This document shows positions 6,578-14,870 of a stretch of DNA of 32,037 nt, piece by piece. Every line of letters begins with the position of its first letter. The first letter of the stretch is position 1. The DNA is taken from the NCBI GenBank assembly GCA_910584155.1, contig CAJTYG010000014.1, positions 1-32,037 on the forward strand, in the 5' to 3' direction. A program made the translations under genes and the position numbers. This DNA is from an uncultured Christensenella sp. Its GTDB lineage: Bacteria; Bacillota; Clostridia; Christensenellales; CAG-917. The notes under the pieces are model-generated. The model did not search any database. It was not told the DNA's origin and was given only the letters and a program-made list of their open reading frames with translations.

Positions 6578-7804
6578 ATGAAAAAAAAGAACGAGGGTAT
6601 TATGAAAACTTCAAAAATCAAATTATCATTAGCCTCTTGTATCGTGGTGCTTGCGTTTATCATCGCAACTCTTGCCGCCGCTCTTTGCGCTGCGGCGCCC
6701 GTACTTGTCGCAAATGCGGCGACAGACTTTAAAGGGATAGGCAAAGCCGCTTATCTTATGGACTACGGCACGGGCACGGTTATCTACGCACGCAACGAAA
6801 ACGAAAGACTGCCAATCGCAAGTATGGTAAAGATAATGACCGCAATGCTTACGCTTGAGGCGGTTGAGAGGGGCGACGTAACTCTTGACGACGACGTGAC
6901 TATCAGCGAAAATTCTGCGTCTATGGGCGGCTCGCAGGTGTTTTTGGATGCACACACGACGCATAAGCTCAAGGACTTGTTGCGCACCGTCATCGTAGCC
7001 TCTGCAAACGACAGCTGCGTTGCGCTTGCGGAGCATATCGAGGGCAGCGTAGAGGCGTTTGTCGCAAAGATGAATATGCGTGCAAAAGAGCTCGGTATGG
7101 AAAACACCGTATTTAAAAACTGCACGGGCTTGCCTGCGGCAGAAGCGTTTTCCTGCGCAAAGGATGCCGCAACGATGTTTTCGCAGCTTATAAAGTATCC
7201 CGTATATTTCGATTACGCAAAGGTTTGGCTTGAGGACTACGAGCATCCGGACGGCAGAAAAACAACGATTACCAACACCAACAAGCTTGTACGCTTTTAC
7301 GACGGCTGCGACGGCGGCAAAACGGGCTACACGAGCGAGGCAAAATTCTGCCTGACAGCCACCGCAAAGCGCAAGGATATGCGTGTGATAGCGGTGATGA
7401 TAGGCGCAGACAGCTCGAAGGTGCGCAATGCGGCGGTAAGCTCGATGTTTGACTATGCGTTTGCAAACTACAGCAACGAGATATTGCTCAAAGCAGGCGA
7501 GGATATCGAAAACACTGTCGAGGTGCTCGGCGGCAAGCAGAATACAATCAGACTTACCGTAGAGAAAGACGTATCTCAGTTTATGTCAAGGCAGGAAGGC
7601 GGAAGCTATGAGCTTAAATACGAGCTGCCTACAGCGGTCAAAGCGCCCGTGCAGTACGGTGACGTGGTCGGCAAGGTGTATCTTGTAAAGGACGGCGTTG
7701 TGGTGACCGAAACAAATGTCATCGCAAACGAAACCGTACAGCGTATGAGCCTGTTTGACGCAATAGGTATCATCGGCAAGCAGTGGTCGACGCAGGCAAA
7801 GTAA
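6578..7804 (+). CDS. dacF: D-alanyl-D-alanine carboxypeptidase, DacF-like
   Basis: 408 residues with a signal peptide (hydrophobic about 17-45, ending VANAATD). It is a class A low-molecular-weight penicillin-binding protein (peptidase S11): SMVK with active Ser82 and Lys85, SAN at 142-144 and KTG at 248-250. The C-terminal beta-rich domain (about 290-385) fits the PBP5 C-terminal fold. It trims the terminal D-Ala from peptidoglycan pentapeptides outside the membrane. GAGG lies six bases before ATG; a second ATG at 6602 is possible. In Bacillus dacF heads the spoIIA operon; here that operon is 18 kb away, so the name rests on the SpoIIM-like neighbour and family only. Confidence 0.85.
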   Translation: MKKKNEGIMKTSKIKLSLASCIVVLAFIIATLAAALCAAAPVLVANAATDFKGIGKAAYLMDYGTGTVIYARNENERLPIASMVKIMTAMLTLEAVERGDVTLDDDVTISENSASMGGSQVFLDAHTTHKLKDLLRTVIVASANDSCVALAEHIEGSVEAFVAKMNMRAKELGMENTVFKNCTGLPAAEAFSCAKDAATMFSQLIKYPVYFDYAKVWLEDYEHPDGRKTTITNTNKLVRFYDGCDGGKTGYTSEAKFCLTATAKRKDMRVIAVMIGADSSKVRNAAVSSMFDYAFANYSNEILLKAGEDIENTVEVLGGKQNTIRLTVEKDVSQFMSRQEGGSYELKYELPTAVKAPVQYGDVVGKVYLVKDGVVVTETNVIANETVQRMSLFDAIGIIGKQWSTQAK

Positions 7805-7831
7805 ACAGTAAAATATCAAATCAATGAAAGT

Positions 7832-7861
7832 GGGACTTGCGATAATCGCAGGTCCCGATTT
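7832..7861 (+). terminator. Terminator after the DacF-like gene
   Basis: Eleven-base-pair stem from GGGACTTGCGA to TCGCAGGTCCC (one G-T pair), followed by a GATTTTTA run. Confidence 0.85.
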
Positions 7862-7890
7862 TTATAGTGTAGCCTGTATATTTTAATTCT

Positions 7891-7919
7891 TTGACAAATT
7901 GTGTCTTTCGTGATAAACT
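7891..7919 (+). promoter_or_regulatory. Sigma-A promoter of the scpA operon
   Basis: TTGACA, 17 bp, TAAACT; the scpA start lies 32 bp downstream of the -10. Confidence 0.8.
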
Positions 7920-7951
7920 AAATCGGTATTATTATATGTATAAGAGATAAT

Positions 7952-8992
7952 ATGACAGAGGACGAAAAAAATATCGAAATTACAGAAACTTCAAATGAAA
8001 CAACTCAGGACACTTCCGCCAATAATGCGGAAGCTGTTTTGACGACCTCTGAACAGGCTTCGTCTTCCGAACAGGCTTCGCCTGTAGAAAAAGACGGAAC
8101 TGAAGTAAAAGAATATAACGATGCTGAAGCACAGGCTTCGCCCATTGAAAACGGTGATAGTGACGAAACATCGCAGAATTTGCCTGTCAAACATAATGAG
8201 GGCGGTTTTTTGTCGGAGCATACGCAGATAGTATACAAACTCAGCGATTTTGAAGGTCCTATCGAGCTTTTATATGAGCTTATAAAAGCCGCTCGGATAC
8301 CTATTGAGGACATCTTTATTTCGGAAATAACAAATCAATACGTGCAGATTTTGCGGGATACGCCAAAGGAAGAGCTTGACTATGACTATGCGGGCGATTT
8401 CATCTCTATGGCGGCAGATTTGATATATCTCAAATCCGTCCACACTCTGCCAAAGGACGACGAGGGCGAGGAAGTCGACGACGCTGAGGCGGAAAGAGAG
8501 CGGCTCATTGCAAAGATAAAGGAATACGCCTATATACGTGAACAAAGCGACAAACTGCGTGAGATAGAAACTATAAACCGCTTTTACAGAGAGCCCGTTT
8601 TCACCGATAAGGACTACCGTGTTGCGCTTGTAAACTTTTCGTTGCCAAAGCTTGTCGAGGCGTTTGCGAGAGTGCTTGCAAATGCGGATAAGCGCAGTAA
8701 GGAAATCATTCCTAAAAAGGTGATGAAGGACAGATTTTCCGTGCACGAGCAGATGACGCACATCAGTATGATGATCGCCGTGCGCCGAGAGATGAAGTTT
8801 ACCGACCTGTTTGAACCCGACTACGATAAATCGGATATAGTGACGACCTTCCTTGCGGTGCTCGAGCTGCTCAAATACGGCAGGCTCACCGCAAAGCAGG
8901 AGGTAGTGTTTGGCGAGATAACCATTTACGCCATCGAGGGTATGGAAGACGTGCCCATTGAGTTTGAGGAGGGTGACGATGGAAAATATTGA
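7952..8992 (+). CDS. scpA: Segregation and condensation protein ScpA
   Basis: 346 residues. The conserved kleisin part starts near residue 95 with YKLSDFEGPIELLYELIKAA and runs through IFISEITNQYVQIL, YDYAGDFISMAADLIYLKS and a C-terminal winged-helix segment (FLAVLELLKYGR). ScpA bridges the SMC heads with ScpB to condense the nucleoid. Typical ScpA is about 250 residues. The extra N-terminal 90 or so are acidic, low in complexity and rich in Glu, Ser and Thr, with repeated EQAS and QASP motifs; they are probably disordered. The ribosome site is weak. The 3' end overlaps scpB by 14 bases, indicating translational coupling. Confidence 0.93.
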   Translation: MTEDEKNIEITETSNETTQDTSANNAEAVLTTSEQASSSEQASPVEKDGTEVKEYNDAEAQASPIENGDSDETSQNLPVKHNEGGFLSEHTQIVYKLSDFEGPIELLYELIKAARIPIEDIFISEITNQYVQILRDTPKEELDYDYAGDFISMAADLIYLKSVHTLPKDDEGEEVDDAEAERERLIAKIKEYAYIREQSDKLREIETINRFYREPVFTDKDYRVALVNFSLPKLVEAFARVLANADKRSKEIIPKKVMKDRFSVHEQMTHISMMIAVRREMKFTDLFEPDYDKSDIVTTFLAVLELLKYGRLTAKQEVVFGEITIYAIEGMEDVPIEFEEGDDGKY

Positions 8993-9674
8993 GAACGTCG
9001 TTGAGGCTATAATTTTTGCAAGCGGAATGCCCATTGCAAAAGCGGATATATGCGCCAAAATTCCGGAGCTGACAACGCAGAGGCTGACGGCGATAGTCAA
9101 ATCGTTGCGCAGCCGCTACAGCGATGAAAGCGGCATAATTCTTGCCGAATTCAACGGAAAAGTGCAGTTTATGTCCAATCCCAAATACGGCGAAACCGTA
9201 GCGGACGTGCTTACGCCGCTAAAGGAAAAGGAGCTTACCAAAAACCTGCTCGAGGTGCTTGCCACTATCGCATACAAGCAGCCCATCACGAGGCTGGAGC
9301 TTGAGGATATGCGTGACGGCAAAAGCTCTGAATATGCGCTCAATGCACTTTTAAAGGCGGGGCTTGTCGAGGCTGTCGGCAGAAAGGACACCGTGGGCAG
9401 ACCTGTGCTTTACGGCACGACTGACGAGTTTTTAAAGAAGTTTCAGTTGGAAAACATCGAGGATCTGCCCGATTATTCCGAGGTACTCGATCACCTCAAG
9501 CTCATCAATCCGGAAACGCAGGCGACGTTATTCCACACCCGCAGCATTTTGGGCGAGGAAGGCGAGGCGGAGCAGGAGGCTGCCGCAGACGTTTTGGAGG
9601 GCGAGGTTGTCCCCGAAGAAGAGGACGAAATACCCGAGTTCCTTGCGGGCGACGACGTGGAAGTTTACGATTAA
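8979..9674 (+). CDS. scpB: Segregation and condensation protein ScpB
   Basis: 231 residues starting MENIENVVEAIIFASGMPI; GAGGAGGG lies five bases before this ATG and decides the start over upstream codons. Two winged-helix repeats cover about residues 1-165: LEVLATIAYKQPITRLELEDMRDGKSSEYALNALLKAGLVE, then GRPVLYGTTDEFLKKF. Both are diagnostic of ScpB. The last 50 or so residues are acidic (EEEDEIPEF), echoing the acidic extension of ScpA. It acts as a dimer with ScpA on SMC. The start lies inside the scpA 3' end. Confidence 0.94.
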   Translation: MENIENVVEAIIFASGMPIAKADICAKIPELTTQRLTAIVKSLRSRYSDESGIILAEFNGKVQFMSNPKYGETVADVLTPLKEKELTKNLLEVLATIAYKQPITRLELEDMRDGKSSEYALNALLKAGLVEAVGRKDTVGRPVLYGTTDEFLKKFQLENIEDLPDYSEVLDHLKLINPETQATLFHTRSILGEEGEAEQEAAADVLEGEVVPEEEDEIPEFLAGDDVEVYD

Positions 9675-9705
9675 GGCATAATACTGATATCTATTTAGCA
9701 AAAAG

Positions 9706-9728
9706 GACGGATATTTTCCGTCTTTTTT
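9706..9728 (+). terminator. Terminator after scpB
   Basis: GACGGA / TCCGTC stem followed by T6, preceded by an A-run. It may allow read-through into the next gene 28 bp downstream, for which no separate promoter is evident. Confidence 0.7.
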
Positions 9729-9755
9729 CATATATTTTGAAATTTTACGCAAAAT

Positions 9756-10259
9756 ATGCTTATGAACAACGGATGGACTGTCGCACTGTTGATATTTCAA
9801 TTTGCCTTGACTATGCTGTTTTATCCGTTGCGTGTGGGCGCAAACGGACACGTATCGCTTGCGCACGACAAGATAGACGTCAATCTGAGGCTGTTTGGCT
9901 TAGCTGTGGCAAAGGTGAGGATAAAGCAGGCGGACAGCAAATATGAGCTGACCGTCAACGGCAAGCCGCTAAAGCCAAAAAAGAAAGTATCCGCAAAGTC
10001 CGTCATCGGCGTGATAGAACGCTATCGGATAGAGCAGATAAAAATAAAAGGCAATCTGCTTGCGCTGATAGGCACAAACGATGCAAGGACGACGGCGCTG
10101 CTGTGCGCAGGCATAATGGGCGCACTGCGACCGTTGATAAAAAATCTCAATATCTATACGGCTGCGCCGTCCGACACTCTCGAGGTGGACGGCAGGCTGA
10201 GGATAAAAATAACGGTTTTGCAGCTGATAAATCTTATCGTTGCAGGCTTGAGAGGGTAA
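9756..10259 (+). CDS. DUF2953-like protein
   Basis: 167 residues. One N-terminal hydrophobic segment (about 8-24) is followed by a beta-rich domain (ANGHVSLAHDKIDVNLRLFGLAVAKVRIKQ) and a C-terminal half ending with a beta strand and a hydrophobic helix. Size, layout and position directly before gerW match the DUF2953 proteins found beside ytfJ/gerW in clostridia; function is unknown. Two ATGs (9756, 9762) are equally possible. It ends one base before the next gene (TAATATG), so the two are translated together. Confidence 0.65.
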   Translation: MLMNNGWTVALLIFQFALTMLFYPLRVGANGHVSLAHDKIDVNLRLFGLAVAKVRIKQADSKYELTVNGKPLKPKKKVSAKSVIGVIERYRIEQIKIKGNLLALIGTNDARTTALLCAGIMGALRPLIKNLNIYTAAPSDTLEVDGRLRIKITVLQLINLIVAGLRG

Positions 10260-10260
10260 T

Positions 10261-10611
10261 ATGGACAATTTGGACGAGATGTTAAGGCGCACTGTGGACA
10301 GCGTAAAGCACGCAGTTGAAAGCGACGACGTTATGGGCAAGCCGTTTGTTACAGGCGACGGCACCGTAATTCTGCCCGTAAACAAGCTGAGCTATGGCTT
10401 TGTAGTGGGCGGAGGCGAGTACGGCAGCTTAAAGGGCAATGCGCCCGAATATCCCTACAGCGCAGTGTCGGGCGGTGGAGTTACGCTCACGCCGTTAGGC
10501 TTTTTGATATGCGGACGTGAAAAGCGCTTTGTATGCGTTGATAAAAGCGAACCGTCAAGCAAATGGGCGGATCTTTTGGACAACGTGATAAACACAATTA
10601 AAAAGGACTGA
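10261..10611 (+). CDS. gerW: GerW/YtfJ family sporulation protein
   Basis: 116 residues. The diagnostic core is complete: GKPFVTGDGTVILPVNKLSYGFVVGGGEYG at about 27-56, then SAVSGGGVTLTPLGFLI. In Bacillus this protein is forespore-made and affects germination; biochemical activity is unknown. It is cytosolic, with no signal peptide. It sits between the DUF2953-like gene and a carboxypeptidase with two-base spacings, forming a small sporulation/envelope operon. Confidence 0.92.
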   Translation: MDNLDEMLRRTVDSVKHAVESDDVMGKPFVTGDGTVILPVNKLSYGFVVGGGEYGSLKGNAPEYPYSAVSGGGVTLTPLGFLICGREKRFVCVDKSEPSSKWADLLDNVINTIKKD

Positions 10612-10613
10612 GT

Positions 10614-11789
10614 ATGGATAAAAAGAAATTATATTCTGTAATAGTGTTTTTGTTTGTTTCCGTCGTTGCCATAAACAGTGTGATACTTGTGGGCGTAAGC
10701 GGTGGAAAAGATACAAAAAGCATAAGAAGTATTCTAAAAAACATCGATTTTGATAATTATATCGGTGTAATTCGTGATGTTGACGAGGATAAAAGCCTTG
10801 ACGACGGTTATCTGATAGACGATGGCGACGGCGATGACGAGGACGACGGACTTGATATCGACGCCCCCAAAAGGCGTATTCCGAAGCCGAGAAAGGGCGA
10901 CGAGCCAAAGACCGTTATGGCGGTGCAGTCCTCGCACGGCGGCATTGTGATAGAGCAGTCCTCACGCAGGGTTTTAAAGGGCGAGAGCATTGACGAAAGA
11001 TGCTTTCCCGCAAGCACGACAAAGGTGCTCACCGCTTTGGTGGTTTTAAACAGTCTGCCGCTTGATAGAGTTGTGACCGTGCCCAAAATTGCAGAGGGCG
11101 TAGAGGGCTCGTCCATATATCTGAGGGCGGGACAGAAAATCACCGTTGAAGACCTGCTTTACGGAATGATGCTGCGAAGCGGAAACGACGCCGCTACCGC
11201 ACTTGCCGTAGAGACTTCGGGCAGTATAGAAAAATTTGCGGAGCTTATGAACGAAACCGCAAAGGCTTTGGGCGCAGAAAATTCGCATTTTGTAAACCCT
11301 CACGGCTTGCACGACGACGACCATTACACGACGGCATGCGACCTTGCGCTTATCACCGCAAAGGCGTATGAAAACCCCGATTTTGTAAAAATCGTATCTT
11401 CCGAAAAGGCAAAGATACTCATTGACGGCGAGCCGTCGTATATAGGCAACAAAAACAAAATGCTCAAGCTTTACGGGGGCGCAAACGGCGTAAAAACGGG
11501 TTATACCAAGCGCAGCGGTCGCTGTCTTGTCAGCGGCGCATATCGTGGCGGAATGCAGCTCATCTGCGTAGTGCTCAACTACAACGATATGTGGAACGAT
11601 TCTATGAGCTATTTAAACTACGGCTTTGACAACTACGAGATGAAAGCCGCCGACGAGGCTTTCGCAGGCAAAAATAAGGACGCCGAGCCTATCGAGATAG
11701 CAGGCGACATAGTCGACGGCGAATGGAAAAGCGCAAAATATCCGCTTAAAAAGGACGGCAGCGAGTATATAGTGCTAAAAGCCGCATAA
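10614..11789 (+). CDS. D-alanyl-D-alanine carboxypeptidase (S11)
   Basis: 391 residues. An N-terminal membrane anchor or uncleaved signal (about 7-28) precedes a very acidic linker (about 54-83, mostly Asp), then the S11 domain: STTK (Ser134, Lys137), SGN (189-191) and KTG (294-296). It is the second carboxypeptidase in the window and, by position after gerW, corresponds to the dacB-type gene of clostridial clusters. It trims peptidoglycan stem peptides outside the membrane and may act in cortex formation. The C-terminal beta domain of PBP5 proteins is missing or minimal. The 3' 70 bp of the gene, with its terminator, are duplicated downstream. Confidence 0.88.
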   Translation: MDKKKLYSVIVFLFVSVVAINSVILVGVSGGKDTKSIRSILKNIDFDNYIGVIRDVDEDKSLDDGYLIDDGDGDDEDDGLDIDAPKRRIPKPRKGDEPKTVMAVQSSHGGIVIEQSSRRVLKGESIDERCFPASTTKVLTALVVLNSLPLDRVVTVPKIAEGVEGSSIYLRAGQKITVEDLLYGMMLRSGNDAATALAVETSGSIEKFAELMNETAKALGAENSHFVNPHGLHDDDHYTTACDLALITAKAYENPDFVKIVSSEKAKILIDGEPSYIGNKNKMLKLYGGANGVKTGYTKRSGRCLVSGAYRGGMQLICVVLNYNDMWNDSMSYLNYGFDNYEMKAADEAFAGKNKDAEPIEIAGDIVDGEWKSAKYPLKKDGSEYIVLKAA

Positions 11790-11843
11790 GCCAAACGAAT
11801 ATTTGCCCGTATCGGACGATACGGGCTTTTTTATTGCGCAACA
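11719..11843 (+). repeat. Tandem duplication, copy 1 (gene end plus terminator)
   Basis: Begins GCGAATGGAAAAGCGC inside the carboxypeptidase and runs through its stop codon and terminator to TTATTGCGCAA. Copy 2 follows immediately at 11844-11967 with a handful of substitutions and one inserted base. Confidence 0.9.
11805..11832 (+). terminator. Terminator 1 of the carboxypeptidase operon
   Basis: Perfect nine-base stem GCCCGTATC / GATACGGGC, GGAC loop, then T6. Confidence 0.9.
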
Positions 11844-11967
11844 GCGAATGGAAAAGCGCAAAGTATCCGCTTAAAAAGGACGGCAGCGAATATACAGTGC
11901 TAAAAGCCGCATAAGCCAAACGAATAATTTACCCGTATCAGACGATATGGGCTTTTTTATTGCGCAA
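11844..11967 (+). pseudogene. Tandem duplication, copy 2 (3' gene remnant)
   Basis: Second copy of the last 70 or so bases of the carboxypeptidase gene including its stop codon, plus a terminator at 11931-11959 whose stem has decayed to one G-T pair (CCCGTATC / GATATGGG). It has no start and is not translated on its own. It gives the operon a double terminator. Confidence 0.88.
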
Positions 11968-11972
11968 TATAG

Positions 11973-12001
11973 TTGCATACGGGCGTAAATTACTGTATAA
12001 T
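11973..12001 (+). promoter_or_regulatory. Sigma-A promoter of the rluB-rpsA operon
   Basis: TTGCAT, 17 bp, TATAAT; 36 bp before the rluB start. No internal terminator is visible until 18682, so the five genes to ispH/rpsA are probably co-transcribed. Confidence 0.75.
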
Positions 12002-12037
12002 TTACAAAAATATATATTATTTTCAGCGGAGATTTTT

Positions 12038-12850
12038 ATGCGTATAAACAAGTATTTGGCGGAATGCGGTGTTTGTTCAAGGCGCAAAGCCGACGAATAC
12101 GTCAAACAGGGCAGAGTCAGCGTCAACAAAAAGGTCGTAAGAGAGGTCGGCACGGACATCGACGAAAATGCCGACGTCGTTTTTGTGGACGGCAAAAAGG
12201 TAGTGCACATCACGCACTACGATTACATAATGTTCAACAAGCCAAAGCGCTGCGTGACGACAATGGACGACAGCCGTGACGACAAAAGCGGTCGCAGAGC
12301 TGCGGAGCAGACGGACGGCGAAGCCAAACGTCCAGCCGCTATAGAAGCCGATACGCCAAAAAAGCCACGCAAGACCGTTATGGACTATCTCGGCGATTAT
12401 AAGGACAAACGCCTGCACCCCGTCGGCAGGCTCGATTATGACAGCGAGGGCTTGTTGCTGCTCACAAACGACGGAGATATGACGTTTAAGCTCACCCATC
12501 CGTCAAGCGAAATTCCCAAAACCTACATTGTGAAAATAGAGGGCTTGATAGAGGAAAGCGACCTTGCCATACTGCGCAAGGGCGTGGTTGTGGACGGCGT
12601 AAAATTCAACCGCTGCAAGGTCAAGGTCACGGGCGTAGAGGACGGCGACACACGCCTTGAGGTAGTCATATTCGAGGGCAAAAACAGAGAGATACGCCGT
12701 ATGTTTGAGGCTGTAGAAAAAAACGTAGTTTTTTTAAAGCGGGTAGCCATCGGCGAGCTGCGGCTCGGCGGACTGTCGAGAGGCGGATATCGAGAGCTTA
12801 ACGAGGCGGAAATTGCCTATCTTGCAAAGCTTTGCGGGTTGGACAGATAA
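12038..12850 (+). CDS. rluB: RluB/RsuA-type rRNA pseudouridine synthase
   Basis: 270 residues from ATG 12038, chosen because the S4 domain begins there and a CGGAG site precedes it. Residues 1-60 are the S4 RNA-binding domain (MRINKYLAECGVCSRRKADEY). The catalytic domain carries GRLDYDSEGLLLLTNDGD with the catalytic Asp, and EGKNREIRRMFEAVE near the C-terminus. It isomerises a uridine in large-subunit rRNA. An insertion of about 33 charged residues, rich in Arg, Asp and Ala, lies between CVTTMDD and VMDYLGDYKD, where relatives have a short loop. The next gene starts one base after the stop. Confidence 0.9.
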   Translation: MRINKYLAECGVCSRRKADEYVKQGRVSVNKKVVREVGTDIDENADVVFVDGKKVVHITHYDYIMFNKPKRCVTTMDDSRDDKSGRRAAEQTDGEAKRPAAIEADTPKKPRKTVMDYLGDYKDKRLHPVGRLDYDSEGLLLLTNDGDMTFKLTHPSSEIPKTYIVKIEGLIEESDLAILRKGVVVDGVKFNRCKVKVTGVEDGDTRLEVVIFEGKNREIRRMFEAVEKNVVFLKRVAIGELRLGGLSRGGYRELNEAEIAYLAKLCGLDR

Positions 12851-12851
12851 T

Positions 12852-13628
12852 ATGGAAAAGCGGCTTAACGTACTCATATCAAACGACGACGGCTATTTTG
12901 CCCCCGGCATACGCACGCTTGCACGGCGTATCGCAAAGGATCACAACGTCGTGGTGGTTGCGCCCAAGTGGGAAAGGTCGGGCTATGCGCACATGGTCAA
13001 TTTTTTCGGCGGAATAACCTACGAAAAGGTGGAAATGGCGGACGGTATCGAAACCTATGCTGTTGACGGCTCGCCTGCGGACTGCGTAATATTTGCAATA
13101 AAGCACCTGTTTACAGACAGAAAATTCGACGTCGTGATAAGCGGGATAAACTCGGTGCTCAACATCGGCTCGGACGTGATGTATTCGGGCACGTTCGGCG
13201 CTGCGGAAGAGGGGACGTTCCACCGTATTCCGTCTATAGCGGTGTCGCTGCGCACCCGTCACAGCGAAAAATACGACTTTTCCGCCGATTTTATTGCGGA
13301 AAATCTGCTTGAATTTATCCGTTGCTCGCATGAAAACGTCACGCTCAACGTCAATATCCCGTCTACCGAAAGAGAAGATATACTCGGCGTAAGGGTTGCA
13401 CCTATCACATATCGACCTTATGAGGAAAAATACGAGTATAAGTACGACAGATACGGCACAAAGATATATTACGTCGTAGGCAAGCCCGACAAATCCGTCA
13501 TCTACGACGAAAACGGCGACTGCGCTCTGTCCGAAAAGGGATACATAACCGTTACGCCCATACAGATGATATGTACCGACTACGAGGCTTTGGAGGATAT
13601 AAAGCGCAATTCGGAGTTTAAGCTATGA
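12852..13628 (+). CDS. surE: 5'/3'-nucleotidase SurE
   Basis: 258 residues. The SurE metal site is visible: NDDGYFAPGI (Asp12, Asp13), APKWERSGYAHMV with the conserved Ser, and VISGINSVLNIGSDVMYSGTFGAAEEG. It hydrolyses nucleoside monophosphates with a divalent metal in the cytosol. The usual APDRNQSG motif is altered to APKWERSG, which keeps Ser and Gly. It is fourth-base coupled to rluB (TAATATG) and overlaps the flavoprotein gene by four bases (ATGA). Confidence 0.9.
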   Translation: MEKRLNVLISNDDGYFAPGIRTLARRIAKDHNVVVVAPKWERSGYAHMVNFFGGITYEKVEMADGIETYAVDGSPADCVIFAIKHLFTDRKFDVVISGINSVLNIGSDVMYSGTFGAAEEGTFHRIPSIAVSLRTRHSEKYDFSADFIAENLLEFIRCSHENVTLNVNIPSTEREDILGVRVAPITYRPYEEKYEYKYDRYGTKIYYVVGKPDKSVIYDENGDCALSEKGYITVTPIQMICTDYEALEDIKRNSEFKL

Positions 13629-14842
13629 GAGTTTGCGTTATAGGCGGTGGCGCTTCGGGCGCAATGGCGGCGATAATGATTGCACGGCAGGGGATAGACG
13701 TCACGCTTCTCGAAAAAAACGAGAAGATAGGCAAAAAACTGTACATAACGGGCAAGGGACGCTGCAATCTTACCAACGACTGCGATATGGATTCTCTCTT
13801 TGCGCACGTCGTGCACGGCGAAAAGTATCTTCGCTCTGCGCTATACTCGTTCACGCCAAAGGACACGATGAGCTTTTTTGAGGACGCAGGGCTCAACCTG
13901 CAGGTGGAAAGAGGCAACAGGGTGTTTCCCGTCTCGCAAAAGTCGTCGGACGTCATAAAAACGCTTAATAACGAGCTTAAAAGAAGCGGCGTATGTGTAA
14001 AACTCAACGCCGAGGTTAAGGATATAAATGCGACTGACGGCGGCTTCGAGGTCGTGACGGATATTAAAACGTATTTCTGCGACAAGGTTGTAGTTGCGAC
14101 GGGCGGCGTGAGCTACCCGTCTACAGGTTCCACGGGCGACGGCTATGCATTTGCACAAAAATTCGGACATTCGATAGTCGAGCCCGTGCAGGCGCTCGTG
14201 CCTGTGCTCGTTGCCGAAAATATATCCGCTTTGCAGGGCATTTCGCTCAAAAACGTGACGCTTTCCGCCTCTGCGGACGGAAAAGTCATTGCCGATAAAT
14301 TCGGCGAGCTGATGTTTACGGGCAGAGGACTCAGCGGACCTGTGGCGCTTACTCTGTCGTCCTTTATCAACAGACGGCAGAATGTGACGCTTTCGCTCGA
14401 CCTCAAGCCTGCGCTTGACGAAAAGCAGCTCGACGCCCGTATTCTGCGTGAGTTTGAGGAAAGAAAAAATCAGGATATAAAAAACGTCACAAGGGCGCTT
14501 ATGCCCGACAGACTTAACACATATGTGTTAAAGCGTACGGGGATAGCGGAAAGCAAAAAGGTAAACGCCGTCACTAAGGACGAAAGGGCGAGGCTTGTAT
14601 ATACAATAAAAAATCTCGCCTTTAAGATGACGGGGCTTGCGCCGTTCAGTGAGGCGGTGATAACCTCGGGCGGAGTTGCGCTCAAAGGGCTTTTGCCGTC
14701 GGGCGAGAGCAGAATTCAAAGAGGCTTGTATTTTATAGGCGAAACCGTCGACGTTGATGCGCTCACGGGCGGCTTTAATCTGCAAATCGCATTTGCTACC
14801 GCCGCCGCCTGCGCAAGGGATATATTAAAAATCAAACAGTAA
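13625..14842 (+). CDS. HI0933/BaiN-family flavoprotein
   Basis: 405 residues. FAD-binding motif VIGGGASGAMAAIMIARQG at 5-23, then the family signature GKKLYITGKGRCNLTND (about 38-54). The middle contains VVATGGVSYPSTGSTGDGYAFAQKFGH and the C-terminus GGVALKGLLPSGESRIQRGLYFIGETVDVDALTGGFNLQIAFATA. This is the NAD(P)/FAD-dependent oxidoreductase family found beside cmk in many clostridia. The physiological reaction is unsettled; bile-acid and nucleic-acid roles have been proposed for relatives. It overlaps surE by four bases. Confidence 0.88.
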   Translation: MRVCVIGGGASGAMAAIMIARQGIDVTLLEKNEKIGKKLYITGKGRCNLTNDCDMDSLFAHVVHGEKYLRSALYSFTPKDTMSFFEDAGLNLQVERGNRVFPVSQKSSDVIKTLNNELKRSGVCVKLNAEVKDINATDGGFEVVTDIKTYFCDKVVVATGGVSYPSTGSTGDGYAFAQKFGHSIVEPVQALVPVLVAENISALQGISLKNVTLSASADGKVIADKFGELMFTGRGLSGPVALTLSSFINRRQNVTLSLDLKPALDEKQLDARILREFEERKNQDIKNVTRALMPDRLNTYVLKRTGIAESKKVNAVTKDERARLVYTIKNLAFKMTGLAPFSEAVITSGGVALKGLLPSGESRIQRGLYFIGETVDVDALTGGFNLQIAFATAAACARDILKIKQ

Positions 14843-14870
14843 AACCTGCACAGTGTGCAAGGAGGAAAAT

